The translations under genes and the position numbers were made by a program. The notes beneath the pieces were generated by a model, which saw nothing but the letters and a program-made list of their open reading frames with translations, was not told the origin of the DNA and ran no database searches. Source: Sutterella wadsworthensis 2_1_59BFAA (GTDB lineage: Bacteria > Pseudomonadota > Gammaproteobacteria > Burkholderiales > Burkholderiaceae_F). From it: 64,000 nt of DNA. Shown here piece after piece: positions 7,562 to 16,456 of this stretch; the stretch's first letter is position 1, and every line of letters starts with the position of its first letter. The stretch is taken from the NCBI RefSeq assembly GCF_000297775.1, contig NZ_JH815513.1, positions 229,207 through 293,206 on the forward strand, read 5' to 3'.

Positions 7562-8184
7562 TTTATTTCACCTCGCAAAATGTTTAAATGGTCTTCGTAA
7601 CGGTCATAGTCGTCCGCCGTTGCCTCTACCTCTTTTTGATAGGTGTAAGGCTCAAATCCTCGGAGGTAGATTTCGGAGACCTGCACGTTTCTAAAGCCCC
7701 CACTGTAGACGCCTTCTATAGCTCTGATCTTCCAATATTTGTGCAAACCAACATCGGGAACATCGTTTTGCCCTTTTGTAACGGCTTTAATGTCAGTCCA
7801 CGTGCTCCCGTTGTCGGAATATTGGAGGATGCCTTTGTTTAAGCTGTAGTAAGCCGGAACGATTTCTATCGACCTAACCCTAATTGCAACAGGGTTATAC
7901 ATTGTAATAGTCAGATAGTCTATACCTGCGCCGCTTCCGCAACGGTTGAAATATGATGTGCTTTGGTTTTTATCAAACGCCACATTTATGCCGTTATTGC
8001 CTCTGTCTCCAGTAGCAGCACAGGCGAACGTACTGCCCCCGATCGTTCCCAATTCTGAAATCGCGGGGTTTTCCCACTCGCGTTCGCCGCTAACGGTAAT
8101 CGTCTTAAAATATTTTCGAGTAAAGCCGTTCGCGAAAACGCAGTCGCCTAGCGTCTTATCTTTCACGATATACACCGTTACCAC
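7558..8184 (-). CDS. Tail protein with F5/8C (discoidin)-like carbohydrate-binding domain
   Basis: 208 residues. Residues about 40-165 have the layout of a galactose-binding-like (F5/8 type C) module: FDKNQSTSYFNRCGSGAGID, IRVRSIEIVPAYYSLNKGIL, YSDNGSTWTDI and HKYWKIRAIEG. Such modules bind glycans and occur in phage adhesins. The ends look like linkers to other fibre subunits. It overlaps both neighbours by a few bases inside the fibre operon. Confidence 0.65.
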   Translation of the reverse strand: MVTVYIVKDKTLGDCVFANGFTRKYFKTITVSGEREWENPAISELGTIGGSTFACAATGDRGNNGINVAFDKNQSTSYFNRCGSGAGIDYLTITMYNPVAIRVRSIEIVPAYYSLNKGILQYSDNGSTWTDIKAVTKGQNDVPDVGLHKYWKIRAIEGVYSGGFRNVQVSEIYLRGFEPYTYQKEVEATADDYDRYEDHLNILRGEIK

Positions 8185-9137
8185 CTCACTAATTCAATAC
8201 CAGCCTGAATGGAAACATTCCCGCTTCCGTCCGGCCGATTCCCGTTGACCGTCTTCACCCCAACATCAACCAGAACATTACCGTCCGCGCCGGCGACGTT
8301 CCCATTCACGCTTCGAACATGAGTACGAACGGTCCATTCAACCATGCCGTCCGCAATGACATGACCATGCGTGACATTTCGCGTATCAAGCAGCTCCGCG
8401 CTCGTCTTCCCCGCCTTCGTGCATTCGAGGAAGCGCTCGTACTGGAAGGCGCAGTCCACCTTGTCGCCGACTTGGTACGCCGTTGACTTGCGTCTGAACT
8501 CGTTGATTTCGTAGATCAGCTGAGTGCAGACCGCCGTCTGGGGAGCTTCGTTCAAAACGTCCTCTTCGGCAGCAAGGCGCACAAGACCAAATTTACTCGT
8601 CGTAGCGTTCGGAACATTGACGTTCCCCGCATCGTCCGGAGCAATGCTATTGACCGTCTTCACAGCTCCTGATTCCGACCATGCTCCGAAGGCCGCCCCA
8701 TTGAGGCAGTTGCGCCAGAAAGCTCGAACCGTGTTGTTCGTCTGATTCGGGATGTAGCAGACCTGCACGATGTTCCCGCTGACAGGAGCACCCGTGTCGT
8801 AGGCTTGCACAATGCAGAAAGTGCAAGGGATCGGCGTGTTTTTCAGCGTCCCACTGCAGGCCCATGTTTTGTCCTCAAGCAGCGTGTTCAAGTCCGCGTT
8901 GGCGATCTGGATCGTGTGATCTCGCTTATTCGCCAACCCCTTTGTCAGTTCATCTTTTGTCGCCAGATGACTCATGTCAACATCGATATGAATGTCGCCA
9001 TTGCTGTCGGGCTTGATACTGTTCACGGTCCGAACGGCGTCTTCGACATTTTCTACACGAGTAATCGGCATCTGGATGACGGTGTTGCCTGCTTCATCCG
9101 TCGTCGTAAAGACGATGTCTTGTTCTTTCAGAGCCAT
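8178..9137 (-). CDS. Tail fibre protein with V-x-T-V-N-x repeats
   Basis: 319 residues with four copies of a short repeat found in phage fibre shafts: VRTVNSIKPDSNGDIHI, VKTVNSIAPDDAGNVNV, VRSVNGNVAGADGNVLV and VKTVNGNRPDGSGNVSI. Between copies one and two lies a beta-rich domain (ACSGTLKNTPIPCTFCIVQA) of the kind seen in fibre heads. No chaperone or enzymatic motif is visible. One of several alternative or stacked fibre subunits here. Confidence 0.7.
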   Translation of the reverse strand: MALKEQDIVFTTTDEAGNTVIQMPITRVENVEDAVRTVNSIKPDSNGDIHIDVDMSHLATKDELTKGLANKRDHTIQIANADLNTLLEDKTWACSGTLKNTPIPCTFCIVQAYDTGAPVSGNIVQVCYIPNQTNNTVRAFWRNCLNGAAFGAWSESGAVKTVNSIAPDDAGNVNVPNATTSKFGLVRLAAEEDVLNEAPQTAVCTQLIYEINEFRRKSTAYQVGDKVDCAFQYERFLECTKAGKTSAELLDTRNVTHGHVIADGMVEWTVRTHVRSVNGNVAGADGNVLVDVGVKTVNGNRPDGSGNVSIQAGIELVRW

Positions 9138-9349
9138 TATTCAGCCCCCTCCTTTGTTTTTGATAAGCCGTAGTCCGGCTTTGACGGTGCTCGGTCTCGG
9201 ATCTCGCTGCATGTCTTGAGCCTTGCGAAGGCCGAGGCCTCCTCCTTGGTGACGACCTCGGCTTTCTTCGCATACTCATCGCTAAGGCTCTTCTCAAGCT
9301 TCGCTTTGAAATGGGCGAGCCCGATTAAGTCGAGAAAACTGTTAGCCAT
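9137..9349 (-). CDS. Small tail-associated protein
   Basis: 70 residues from the ATG at 9349, with AAGGGGG upstream. It opens with MANSFLDLIGLAHFKAKLEK, a segment also seen as MSALNAFLDKQGLTHYDSKL in the next gene, so the two probably share an anchoring motif. It ends near DRAPSKPDYGLSKTKEG, which recurs at the end of the protein encoded at 10833-11201. Function unknown. Confidence 0.5.
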   Translation of the reverse strand: MANSFLDLIGLAHFKAKLEKSLSDEYAKKAEVVTKEEASAFARLKTCSEIRDRAPSKPDYGLSKTKEGAE

Positions 9350-9361
9350 GAGCACACCCCC

Positions 9362-10219
9362 TTACGCGAAGAGGGCGTCGATCTCTTCGTTCGTAATGCC
9401 AGTCATCGTGATCATCGGAGCCATCGCGTCCCAACTTTCGCCGTTCCAGACGACATTCATCCCTGCGTCGATTTGATGCGCAGGGTCGGCGGTCTCAACG
9501 TTGTACATATCGCCTGCCTTCACACCCTCGGTCGGCAGAGCTGCATAGTTTTCAACGGAGCCCCTGTAGTTCACGGCGCTCGCAATGTCCGTTTTTAGAG
9601 CGTACGGCGTGAGATCGATATTGACGCCCTTCGAACTGACCGGCAGAGCACCGCCGTTGACGCTCACTTTTTCGAGTACGTTGACCTGAGCTCCCACAGC
9701 GACTCCTTGCAATTTTGTGAAGTCGGCAGCAGACATCAGCCCCGCAGCATCAGCCGTGGCCGGGCCATACGTCGTGTCCTGCGCCGGAATACCGAGTGCC
9801 GTGATGTCGCCCTTGACAACCTTCGTACCGAGGGTAACGTGTCCATTGCCGTCGGTCGTGATTTTGTAGAGCCCAGACGCAAGAGAACCTGCCGTCACGG
9901 TCGGATGGACATAAACGGGCGTCTCCACGTCATTGATCTGGATGTTCCCGTTCGTTTCAGAGTTTTCGACCTTCGTCGCCTGAGCCGCGATACCTTGCAA
10001 CTTGGCGAAGTCTTCTTTGCTCATCAGACCGTCTTTCTGAGCCGTTGCAAGCTCATAGATCGTCTGCGGCATCGTCACCGTAGCGATCGTTGCGCCTGAA
10101 ACGCTCTTCAAGGTGATGGTACGTCCCTCGATTGTCATCGATCCGGCAACAACCGTCTTCAATTTGCTGTCGTAATGAGTCAAGCCTTGCTTGTCTAAAA
10201 AAGCATTCAAAGCACTCAT
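9362..10219 (-). CDS. Tail fibre protein
   Basis: 285 residues from ATG 10219, with GGGAG eight bases upstream. A short helical start (ALNAFLDKQGLTHYDSKLKT) is followed by two related units containing GLMSKEDFAKLQGIAAQA and GLMSAADFTKLQGVAVGAQV, a repeat typical of fibre shafts (GLMSxxDFxKLxGI). The C-terminal region (NYRGSVENYAALPTEGVKAG ... VWNGESWDAM) resembles tip or collar domains of phage structural proteins. Confidence 0.7.
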   Translation of the reverse strand: MSALNAFLDKQGLTHYDSKLKTVVAGSMTIEGRTITLKSVSGATIATVTMPQTIYELATAQKDGLMSKEDFAKLQGIAAQATKVENSETNGNIQINDVETPVYVHPTVTAGSLASGLYKITTDGNGHVTLGTKVVKGDITALGIPAQDTTYGPATADAAGLMSAADFTKLQGVAVGAQVNVLEKVSVNGGALPVSSKGVNIDLTPYALKTDIASAVNYRGSVENYAALPTEGVKAGDMYNVETADPAHQIDAGMNVVWNGESWDAMAPMITMTGITNEEIDALFA

Positions 10220-10239
10220 TTTTCTCACTCCCTTTACAA

Positions 10240-10479
10240 TTAAAAAAGATTGTCAATGAAAGAGTTGTCGATGCTTTCGACGAAAGAGGTGCCATCCTGG
10301 CCGTCCTCTCCGTCCTTCCCGGGCGCACCGTCCTTCCCGGGCGGCCCCTGAATACCCGGAACCTCAACAGTCACAACTTGTGGAACGATGTCCTGACAAT
10401 TCGCATCGACTTGAATTTCTTCTTCTGACGTGATTTGCGCAGTGATTGCGAGCTCACGCCTTGTGCGCGCATTTAACAC
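10240..10479 (-). CDS. Small protein with short collagen-like stretch
   Basis: 79 residues: an N-terminal region (ITAQITSEEEIQVDANCQDI) and a Gly-X-Y run (GPPGKDGAPGKDGEDGQDG) near the C-terminus. Its start lies 26 bases inside the upstream gene. Probably a short trimeric fibre connector; no enzymatic role is visible. Confidence 0.55.
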   Translation of the reverse strand: MLNARTRRELAITAQITSEEEIQVDANCQDIVPQVVTVEVPGIQGPPGKDGAPGKDGEDGQDGTSFVESIDNSFIDNLF

Positions 10480-10819
10480 GTGTCACCTCCGGTGAGACCT
10501 TGATTTTTCCTTCAACAACACGCGTAATTTCGCCGTCCGGAGACTGAAGCTCCAAGTCGTAAAGCACCGTGTCGCCCGGGTACCTTTCGGTGTTTTCATG
10601 ATTGAATTTCGCTGTGACCTTTCCCGCCGACTCATCGAGCAGAAGACGACCATTACACGTCGTCAGCGTGTCAATTGCTTCCTCGCTGAATGCGTACCTG
10701 CGCAACTGCATGGCGGCTGAATATCCAGTCAGGTCAAGCGGACCGTTCTTGTCGCTCAGAACGAAAGAAACCGTCTTATCTGAGCCTTGGTCAAGCGTGA
10801 AATTTTTGACCGCTGCCAT
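10454..10819 (-). CDS. Baseplate/fibre-connecting protein, BppU-like
   Basis: 121 residues of immunoglobulin-like or BppU N-terminal character: FTLDQGSDKTVSFVLSDKNG, LTGYSAAMQLR and a closing strand DGEITRVVEGKIKVSPEVTR. Proteins of this kind attach fibres to the baseplate in several phage groups. The assignment is by pattern only. Confidence 0.5.
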   Translation of the reverse strand: MAAVKNFTLDQGSDKTVSFVLSDKNGPLDLTGYSAAMQLRRYAFSEEAIDTLTTCNGRLLLDESAGKVTAKFNHENTERYPGDTVLYDLELQSPDGEITRVVEGKIKVSPEVTRVKCAHKA

Positions 10820-10832
10820 GTTTCCACCTCCC

Positions 10833-11201
10833 TCAACTCAGGCCGTAATCGGGCTTTTCAGGAGCGCGGTCCCTTTGATCGCCAACGTCCTTCGAGAGAT
10901 TGACCGAGATCGTTCCGTCAGCCTCAACATCGACGTTCTTGCCGATCTTGATGTGGCCCAACTTGTCAGCAGTTGCAGCCGTCAGTTCGTGGACGATGCC
11001 AGTTGCAGCAGCGCCCGTCTGATCGACGGCTTCGGGAGCTCCGCCTGCACCAGGTCGGATCAACTTCCCCGCATCCTGGGCGGCCATCAGAGCCTTGTAG
11101 CTTTCGTCTGTCACGGCAACCTTGTCGGCAGGCATAATGTCCACCGATACAATCTCCGTGCAGTAAAAAGCGCGTTGAGACGCGCTGTAGTAGTAAGCCA
11201 T
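10833..11201 (-). CDS. Fibre-assembly-like N-terminal protein with fibre repeat
   Basis: 122 residues. The first 50 residues (MAYYYSASQRAFYCTEIVSV, then DESYKALMAAQDAGKLI) resemble the N-terminal domain of phage tail fibre assembly proteins. The rest has a fibre-type repeat (LGHIKIGKNVDVEADGTISV) and the ending DRAPEKPDYGLS, shared with the gene at 9137-9349. It may be a hybrid left by recombination between fibre and chaperone genes. Confidence 0.5.
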   Translation of the reverse strand: MAYYYSASQRAFYCTEIVSVDIMPADKVAVTDESYKALMAAQDAGKLIRPGAGGAPEAVDQTGAAATGIVHELTAATADKLGHIKIGKNVDVEADGTISVNLSKDVGDQRDRAPEKPDYGLS

Positions 11202-11215
11202 CCTGTCCTCTCCTT

Positions 11216-12118
11216 TCAGAATCCGAGCGCCATCCAGAGCGCCGAGACCTTTCCATTCGCGTTGTGTTTGAAGGTCGCGTTCCCCTTCGTAAACCCTGTG
11301 GCGACAAAGTCCGCAGCAACGTCACCAGTAGGCGCAGCATTCGCGAAAACAGCGCTTGTCGGAAAAGCAACAGGGAAGGCAACGACGGTCGAACCATCGG
11401 CGGCAATTGAAGCCTTACCCCACTGCACAATCAAACCGTTCGGCAACTTCTGGAATCCACTGTCGCTGTGATCCTTCAAAAAAGCAGACAGCAAGCCAAA
11501 CGGCGTCACAGCCTTTGTGTTGTCCTTGCCAGCAAGCACTTCCGCAGGCACCGCAATGCGGATCAAACCGGTGCGGCTTTCCGTAGACGTTCGAGCACTC
11601 AGGCTCTTCGGCGTGACAGCACGCGTCCCATCTGTTCCTGCAATCGTTTCTTCGTTCGTTGCAAGTTCAACGACACCCAGAGTCGTGGTCGTCGCCGGTG
11701 GATTCAGGAAGTTCGTATCGCCGAACGCGACCGAATCCGCCGAGAAGTCCGTCACCGCAAGGTCAATCGCAAGAAGCGCTTGAGACTGCGAAGCCTTCTG
11801 GATGATCGGAACGGTCTGCGAACAAACCGCGAAGAGCGTGCCGCTTGCCGTGTAGAGACCGACCTCATAGACCGTGTAGGCGTCAGCTGAATCGTCGCGA
11901 GCCTGAAGATGGATGACGTTGTCGCCGACCGCACCGCCTGCGATTGTCGTGAGGCGCTTGAACTCTTCCTTCAAAGCCGTCATGCCACCGGTCGGCGTGT
12001 ACTGTCCCGTGCCGTAGCCCACCTCAGTGATGACGACGGGCGCTGTCCCCGACTGCTCCGCATTGACAACCTCGGCGAGCCCCGCGTCAGTGATCAGAAT
12101 CGAATTGGTGGTCGCCAT
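11216..12118 (-). CDS. Tail fibre protein, gpH N-terminal-like
   Basis: 300 residues. The N-terminal 150 residues match the attachment domain of P2 gpH-type fibres (ILITDAGLAEVVNAEQSGTA, VVITEVGYGTGQYTP, LYTASGTLFAVCS). Two shaft repeats follow, of the form GVVELATNEETIAGTDG..AVTPKSL, and the tip begins near LPNGLIVQWGKASI, as in distal fibre domains. It is paralogous to the next upstream gene and overlaps it by one base, so a duplication is likely. Confidence 0.85.
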   Translation of the reverse strand: MATTNSILITDAGLAEVVNAEQSGTAPVVITEVGYGTGQYTPTGGMTALKEEFKRLTTIAGGAVGDNVIHLQARDDSADAYTVYEVGLYTASGTLFAVCSQTVPIIQKASQSQALLAIDLAVTDFSADSVAFGDTNFLNPPATTTTLGVVELATNEETIAGTDGTRAVTPKSLSARTSTESRTGLIRIAVPAEVLAGKDNTKAVTPFGLLSAFLKDHSDSGFQKLPNGLIVQWGKASIAADGSTVVAFPVAFPTSAVFANAAPTGDVAADFVATGFTKGNATFKHNANGKVSALWMALGF

Positions 12119-13185
12119 TACTTAGCACCTCCTTGCTTCGCCAGTGCGGCCGCCACAGCCGCATCAACGACCGCTTTGAGCGTCGCAGGCGTGATGAATT
12201 TCGTGTTTGACGTGCCCACTTGCGTTTCTTCGACGGTCGCGATTCGATTGTCGAGAACAGCCTTCGTTGTGAGCGGCGTCATGGCTTTCGTTGAGACAAG
12301 CCCTGTCGTTGCCTCAACCTCGGAAGCGATCTGAATTAACCCAGGCGCTGCTTCGCTCGTTTCGGGCGTAGCCGCATCCACAACGGCCTTCACACCCGCA
12401 GGCGTCACAGCCCGCTCTTTATCCGTACCAGCCTTCGCTTCGTCCTCTGTCGACAGTTCGACCAGACCGTTTCGTCCGGTCGTAGCCTTCAAGGCTCGAA
12501 GTCCGAGAGGCGTCACGTAGAGCGTTCCCGACTTTCCTTCGACGGTTTCCGCCTCGGAAGCCGCAGCGCCTTTCAGGCTTGCTGGGGTCAGAGCCACACC
12601 GTCCTTGCCTTCCTTCGCTTCGGCTTCCGTTGCTGTGCGGATGAGACCCGCACGTTCTGAGGTGGAAGTCAAGGTCTTCAGGCTTGCAGGCGTCACGGCG
12701 CGTTGTCTGTCGGTTCCCGCCCTTGTCTCTTCATCCGTTGCAAGTTCGACGATCCCTGCGTTCTCAGACGTTGCGGCAGTGAAAGAGAAGGTCACGTCAC
12801 CGAACGAAATGTTCTGTGCATTGACGCCTTCGAGCTTCACGTCGATAGCCAGAAGAAGAGACGTCTCCGTCTGCTTCGTCACGATCGCCGTGCTCTGCGA
12901 ATAGACAGCGAATAGCGTCCCGTCAGAAAGAAAAAGGCCGAACTCGCACACCTCGTACGCGCCCGGCCCGTCGTCCTTGCATGCGACGTGAATCGCATTG
13001 TCTCCTGCTTGCCCACCCTCAAGAATCGGCAGGCGCTTGACTTGTGTTTGTAGCTGTGTCTGCTCTTTGTTGGCTGTATATTTGCCGGTCCCAACACCGA
13101 TCTCAGAAATGGTGACTGCGTTGGTCCCGGTCTCTTGTGCGTTGATGACGGCTTGAATGCCGACCGTCGTCAAAACGATGTCCAT
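12118..13185 (-). CDS. Tail fibre protein, gpH-like, repeat-rich
   Basis: 355 residues with the same attachment domain as its neighbour (LTTVGIQAVINAQETGTNAV, TISEIGVGTGKYTA, LFLSDGTLFAVYS). It then has about five shaft repeats of the form GxVELATDEExxAGTDxxRAVTPASL. There is no obvious tip; it ends in an Ala/Val helix (ATLKAVVDAAVAAALAKQ). It is the first fibre gene after gpI, the standard P2 position for H. The tip may be supplied by one of the smaller downstream proteins. Confidence 0.85.
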   Translation of the reverse strand: MDIVLTTVGIQAVINAQETGTNAVTISEIGVGTGKYTANKEQTQLQTQVKRLPILEGGQAGDNAIHVACKDDGPGAYEVCEFGLFLSDGTLFAVYSQSTAIVTKQTETSLLLAIDVKLEGVNAQNISFGDVTFSFTAATSENAGIVELATDEETRAGTDRQRAVTPASLKTLTSTSERAGLIRTATEAEAKEGKDGVALTPASLKGAAASEAETVEGKSGTLYVTPLGLRALKATTGRNGLVELSTEDEAKAGTDKERAVTPAGVKAVVDAATPETSEAAPGLIQIASEVEATTGLVSTKAMTPLTTKAVLDNRIATVEETQVGTSNTKFITPATLKAVVDAAVAAALAKQGGAK

Positions 13186-13197
13186 GAGAATTCCTCC

Positions 13198-13866
13198 TTA
13201 CTTTGCGAGCCCGACAAGCGAGCGCATGGCGATAGGTCGAGCCGCAACAAAAACACCCGCAACGGCGTCAACGTCAGCACTCTCCACCGCTTCGCTTCGA
13301 ATGCGTGAATAGGCAACCGGGCGCAGATAGCCATCCACCCCCATGCCGCCCTGAAGCTGTCGCACAAGCACGAAGGTGTAGTGCGAGCGGACAGGCTTCG
13401 CGTCGTCGATGAGCGCGAAAAGGTCCTCCTGCATCTCCGAGTCGAGCGTGCCCTCGATGTTGCCGAGCGTCGCCTGAATCTCGAAAGTGTGAGGGGTGCC
13501 CTTCGGCTCCTGCTGCCACCACTCTTTGATGGTTGCTGCCGAACCGATCGACGCAACGGCATCCTTCACAGCCCGGAGCGTGCCCTTCTTTCGCTTCTCT
13601 CGCACGACGTTCTTGAGCACGCTGCGCTTCATCGAGACGGGCCACGAATCGCGCCAGACGCTCGCGTCCCATCCATAGGCAACGTGATCGAGCTGAGTGC
13701 TTGTGAGTTTGTCAATGCTGACGTAAATCGACGGAAGATCAACCGCCGACGTCATGTCAAGCAACTGTTTATCGAGCGCCTCCGCGCTGTGTCTTACGTT
13801 GTCGTCTTGAGCGATTGAGTCCGGAAGTAAGTCGCTCAGCCTTACATCCGAGAGCTCTTTACTCAT
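13198..13866 (-). CDS. Baseplate protein I (P2 gpI family)
   Basis: 222 residues. The N-terminal region (LSDLLPDSIAQDDNVRHSAE, then DKQLLDMTSAVDLPSIYVSI) and the core (LDHVAYGWDASVWRDSWPVS, KGTLRAVKDAVASIG) match tail protein I. This protein links the baseplate wedge to fibres in P2-like phages. It overlaps gpJ by eight bases, the standard W-J-I-H order. Confidence 0.9.
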   Translation of the reverse strand: MSKELSDVRLSDLLPDSIAQDDNVRHSAEALDKQLLDMTSAVDLPSIYVSIDKLTSTQLDHVAYGWDASVWRDSWPVSMKRSVLKNVVREKRKKGTLRAVKDAVASIGSAATIKEWWQQEPKGTPHTFEIQATLGNIEGTLDSEMQEDLFALIDDAKPVRSHYTFVLVRQLQGGMGVDGYLRPVAYSRIRSEAVESADVDAVAGVFVAARPIAMRSLVGLAK

Positions 13867-14995
13867 CCTTGTAGCCCTCGTAAACGATCTTCACGCCAGT
13901 GCATTGCGCGACCTGGTCGCTTTCGAGCTTCTGGAAGTCAACTGGCTTCATCGTCGGGTTATCGATCCGCGAAGCTCCCGCCTGCATGACGTACTGAATG
14001 AGCCTTGCGGGGAGAATGTCGCGACCGATTTTCCCCTGCTGCCACACGCGATATTTTTCGACCGCCTTTTCGACATCAGCCTTGATCTGTTCAGCACGAG
14101 AACTGTCCTCTCGACTGATCCAGTAGTGAAGCTCGAGGTCGTAATTCACGGCCTTTGGTGCGAGCACCTTCACGAAGTCCGTCAACGGGCGGATCGTTTC
14201 ATCGCTCAAGTACGCCGCGATTTGCTCCAACGTTTCCTGAGACGGCAATTCGCCGCCAGCAAGAAGCACATAGACATCGACCTCGCCAGGTGTCGGGGAA
14301 GTAACGGACACGTCAAGCACGGAGCTCGACACGCTCTTTGCGTGGTAGATGTACGCCTTCTCAGGCCCCGCAACCGAAAAGCTGTTCGGTGCGAGTCGAA
14401 TGCGTTCTGCAAGGGACTCGTCGCTTTCAGCTTCCGATCCGCCAGTCGAAATGGTCGTGTTTTCAGCCTTTGCAACGAACGTCATCGGCTTGACGATGGT
14501 GTTGACCTGCCCGGCAAGGTAGTCGTTGCCGACCGTCCCTGCAACGGTGCAGGATGCCGTGACGCTCCCTTCGAGCTTACCTTTCTCAATATTGAGCTCA
14601 TGGTCCGTCGCGAAAGTCACAACGCCGTTCGTCACCTCGGTTCCTGCGGGAATCGTGTAGACCGTCGCCAGAGCCTGCGAAAGCGTGAATTTGATCGTCG
14701 TGACGGCCTTGCTTTCGGCAAGACGCGTAACGCTCAAAAGCGTGCCTAGCGCATCGAGATATTCGCCCTGAGCCATCGATAAGAGGTTCTGCTGCGCCGC
14801 AAGATTCACAGCTGTGCGCTGTTGAATGATGACGGCAGCGAGGCTCAACAGGTAGAGGCGAACAGGGTCCCCTGCTGCAAGGGTACGACCACTTGCCTGC
14901 TCATAACCAGTAATGATCTCAGCCTTGATGGTCTCGGCGTCCGTCTCCAAAAATTCGACGTCTGGCAATCCCCATCTGGGTAGTACTTCTGCCAT
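13859..14995 (-). CDS. Baseplate protein J (P2 gpJ / Mu gp47 family)
   Basis: 378 residues. It has the standard Baseplate_J features: a helical N-terminus with LYLLSLAAVIIQQRTAVN, LGTLLSVTRLAESKAVTTIK, TIPAGTEVTNG, the PNSFSVAGPEKAYIYHAKSV segment and TSPTPGEVDVYVLLAGGELP. It forms the wedge of the contractile-tail baseplate with gpW and gpI. Its start follows gpW directly. Confidence 0.93.
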   Translation of the reverse strand: MAEVLPRWGLPDVEFLETDAETIKAEIITGYEQASGRTLAAGDPVRLYLLSLAAVIIQQRTAVNLAAQQNLLSMAQGEYLDALGTLLSVTRLAESKAVTTIKFTLSQALATVYTIPAGTEVTNGVVTFATDHELNIEKGKLEGSVTASCTVAGTVGNDYLAGQVNTIVKPMTFVAKAENTTISTGGSEAESDESLAERIRLAPNSFSVAGPEKAYIYHAKSVSSSVLDVSVTSPTPGEVDVYVLLAGGELPSQETLEQIAAYLSDETIRPLTDFVKVLAPKAVNYDLELHYWISREDSSRAEQIKADVEKAVEKYRVWQQGKIGRDILPARLIQYVMQAGASRIDNPTMKPVDFQKLESDQVAQCTGVKIVYEGYKDE

Positions 14996-15322
14996 TTACT
15001 CATCTCCTCCAATCTGGACGACAACACGCGGCTTCAAAATACCGTCCATCGCGCTCGCCGTATCTTCGTCAAAGTCGACAGAAACGACCGTTGCCCTCGG
15101 CTCGTACTCTTCTATCGCATCGATCACTTCAGACCGCATCAACATCTTTGCGACTGGCAGGGGCTTATCTACGTGCGCCCACGTAAGGCCGAAGTCTCGG
15201 TCCAGAGGCACGGAGCCTTTGCGTGTGCTGAGGATCGTCCTCACGTTCTGCAGAATCTCACGCACCTCGTCGGGCGGCGCGAAGTCGACTTGACTGGACA
15301 GCGTTACTGTGTATTGCGCCAT
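14996..15322 (-). CDS. Baseplate protein W (gp25/gpW lysozyme-like wedge family)
   Basis: 108 residues matching the GPW/gp25 family: EVREILQNVRTILSTRKGSV, PLDRDFGLTWAHVDKPLPVA, RSEVIDAIEEYEPRATVV. These proteins join the sheath to the baseplate wedge. The N-terminus starts MAQYTVTLSSQVDFAPPDE. The stop codon is immediately followed by the gpJ start. Confidence 0.9.
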   Translation of the reverse strand: MAQYTVTLSSQVDFAPPDEVREILQNVRTILSTRKGSVPLDRDFGLTWAHVDKPLPVAKMLMRSEVIDAIEEYEPRATVVSVDFDEDTASAMDGILKPRVVVQIGGDE

Positions 15323-15724
15323 TTATGCCGCCTCCTTTAACGTGATGCTGACCTCTGCAGAGACGCAGATGCCCAGGTTGTTGTGATACTTGCGCTCTTC
15401 ACCTATTGATTCGATGACGAACTTTCCGAGATAGTCAGGTCCGATGAGCAAACGCTCTGCCTGTTTCTTCTCGAGCATTTTCTTGAGCTGAATGAGCGCT
15501 GCCAAAGGCGGAGTCCCGAGCATCGAATTCAACTGAATGTTGAAGCTGACCTCTGTAAGCCCTGGGCCGATGTACTCAAGCACCGGCTTCTTTCCGATAA
15601 TCTCGTGCGTCGCCCACCGAGTGCTACGCGAAACCGATAAGTCCTTGAACGTAAAGGTCACTGCGCTACTACATAAAAAAGGCAGCTTGCCGAAAAGACC
15701 AACTGCCGAAAATCCCAGGCCCAT
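15323..15724 (-). CDS. Tail protein U (P2 gpU family)
   Basis: 133 residues with the gpU pattern: RSTRWATHEIIGKKPVLEYI, GLTEVSFNIQLNSMLGTPPL, LLIGPDYLGKFVIESIGEER. In P2 gpU sits at the tail tube and lies after T. Here it lies between V and W, an order different from P2. Confidence 0.75.
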   Translation of the reverse strand: MGLGFSAVGLFGKLPFLCSSAVTFTFKDLSVSRSTRWATHEIIGKKPVLEYIGPGLTEVSFNIQLNSMLGTPPLAALIQLKKMLEKKQAERLLIGPDYLGKFVIESIGEERKYHNNLGICVSAEVSITLKEAA

Positions 15725-15739
15725 TATCTTCTCGCCTCC

Positions 15740-16444
15740 TTACAGCGGCGGACTCGTCGGAGAACCGTCGCCTTGTTCTTTATGAGTGTGGTTCATGAGG
15801 CTGATGCCGCCTGCGACAACATCGCTCGTCGCATCGATCTGACCTTCCAGATTCATGTTTCCGGATACCGTCACGGCCGCACCGCCGCCACCGCTAACAG
15901 CGAGGCCGCCCTTCCCGGTGATGAGTCCTGTCACATTCAAAACACCGGTTACATCGGTCTTCGGCGTGTCAAGCGTTACGCTCGACGACGCCTTGACCGT
16001 CGCAGTTGTGCAGTTGATCGTCACAGCGTTCGGCACCGTGATGGAGCCGTCCTGCCTATCGAAAACAATCTCTGTGCCTTCGATCGTCACAGTGAGCTTG
16101 TGCTCCTGACGGTCGTAGCAGACGCGCGTGTCGTCGCTAAAGACGACAGTTCGCCTGTCAAGCGACGCCTCTGGCGGTTTAATCTCCCCTGCATATAGCG
16201 AGCCGATGATGAAGCCGTCTTCCTGCCCCGGTCCCAAGAAGAGGCAGACAACGTCCTCACCCGGATGGACCATCTGATAATCCTGGTTCTCATAGGTATT
16301 ACGTTGCAGAATCTGAAGGTCGTAAGACACTAGCGAGTCTTCGTCATCGAACACCACTCTGGCCGTGCATTTTTCAGGGTCAACGCTACTGACCTCCCCG
16401 ATTTTGATCAGATCGGGAAGGGACTGTTGTTCAAACAGTGGCAT
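15740..16444 (-). CDS. Baseplate spike V (P2 gpV family)
   Basis: 234 residues. An N-terminal OB-fold (IGEVSSVDPEKCTARVVFDD, HPGEDVVCLFLGPGQEDGFI) leads to a repetitive beta-helix (TEIVFDRQDGSITVPNAV through TGKGGLAVSGGG). The C-terminal MNHTHKEQGDG carries the His-x-His motif that binds iron at the spike tip in P2/phi92-type spikes. It pierces the outer membrane at tail contraction. Confidence 0.9.
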   Translation of the reverse strand: MPLFEQQSLPDLIKIGEVSSVDPEKCTARVVFDDEDSLVSYDLQILQRNTYENQDYQMVHPGEDVVCLFLGPGQEDGFIIGSLYAGEIKPPEASLDRRTVVFSDDTRVCYDRQEHKLTVTIEGTEIVFDRQDGSITVPNAVTINCTTATVKASSSVTLDTPKTDVTGVLNVTGLITGKGGLAVSGGGGAAVTVSGNMNLEGQIDATSDVVAGGISLMNHTHKEQGDGSPTSPPL

Positions 16445-16456
16445 GAGGCCACCTCC

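Noticed and set aside
6663..13185. Diversity-generating retroelement acting on the fibre genes
   Set aside because: No reverse transcriptase, accessory gene or template/variable repeat pair is visible in the window.
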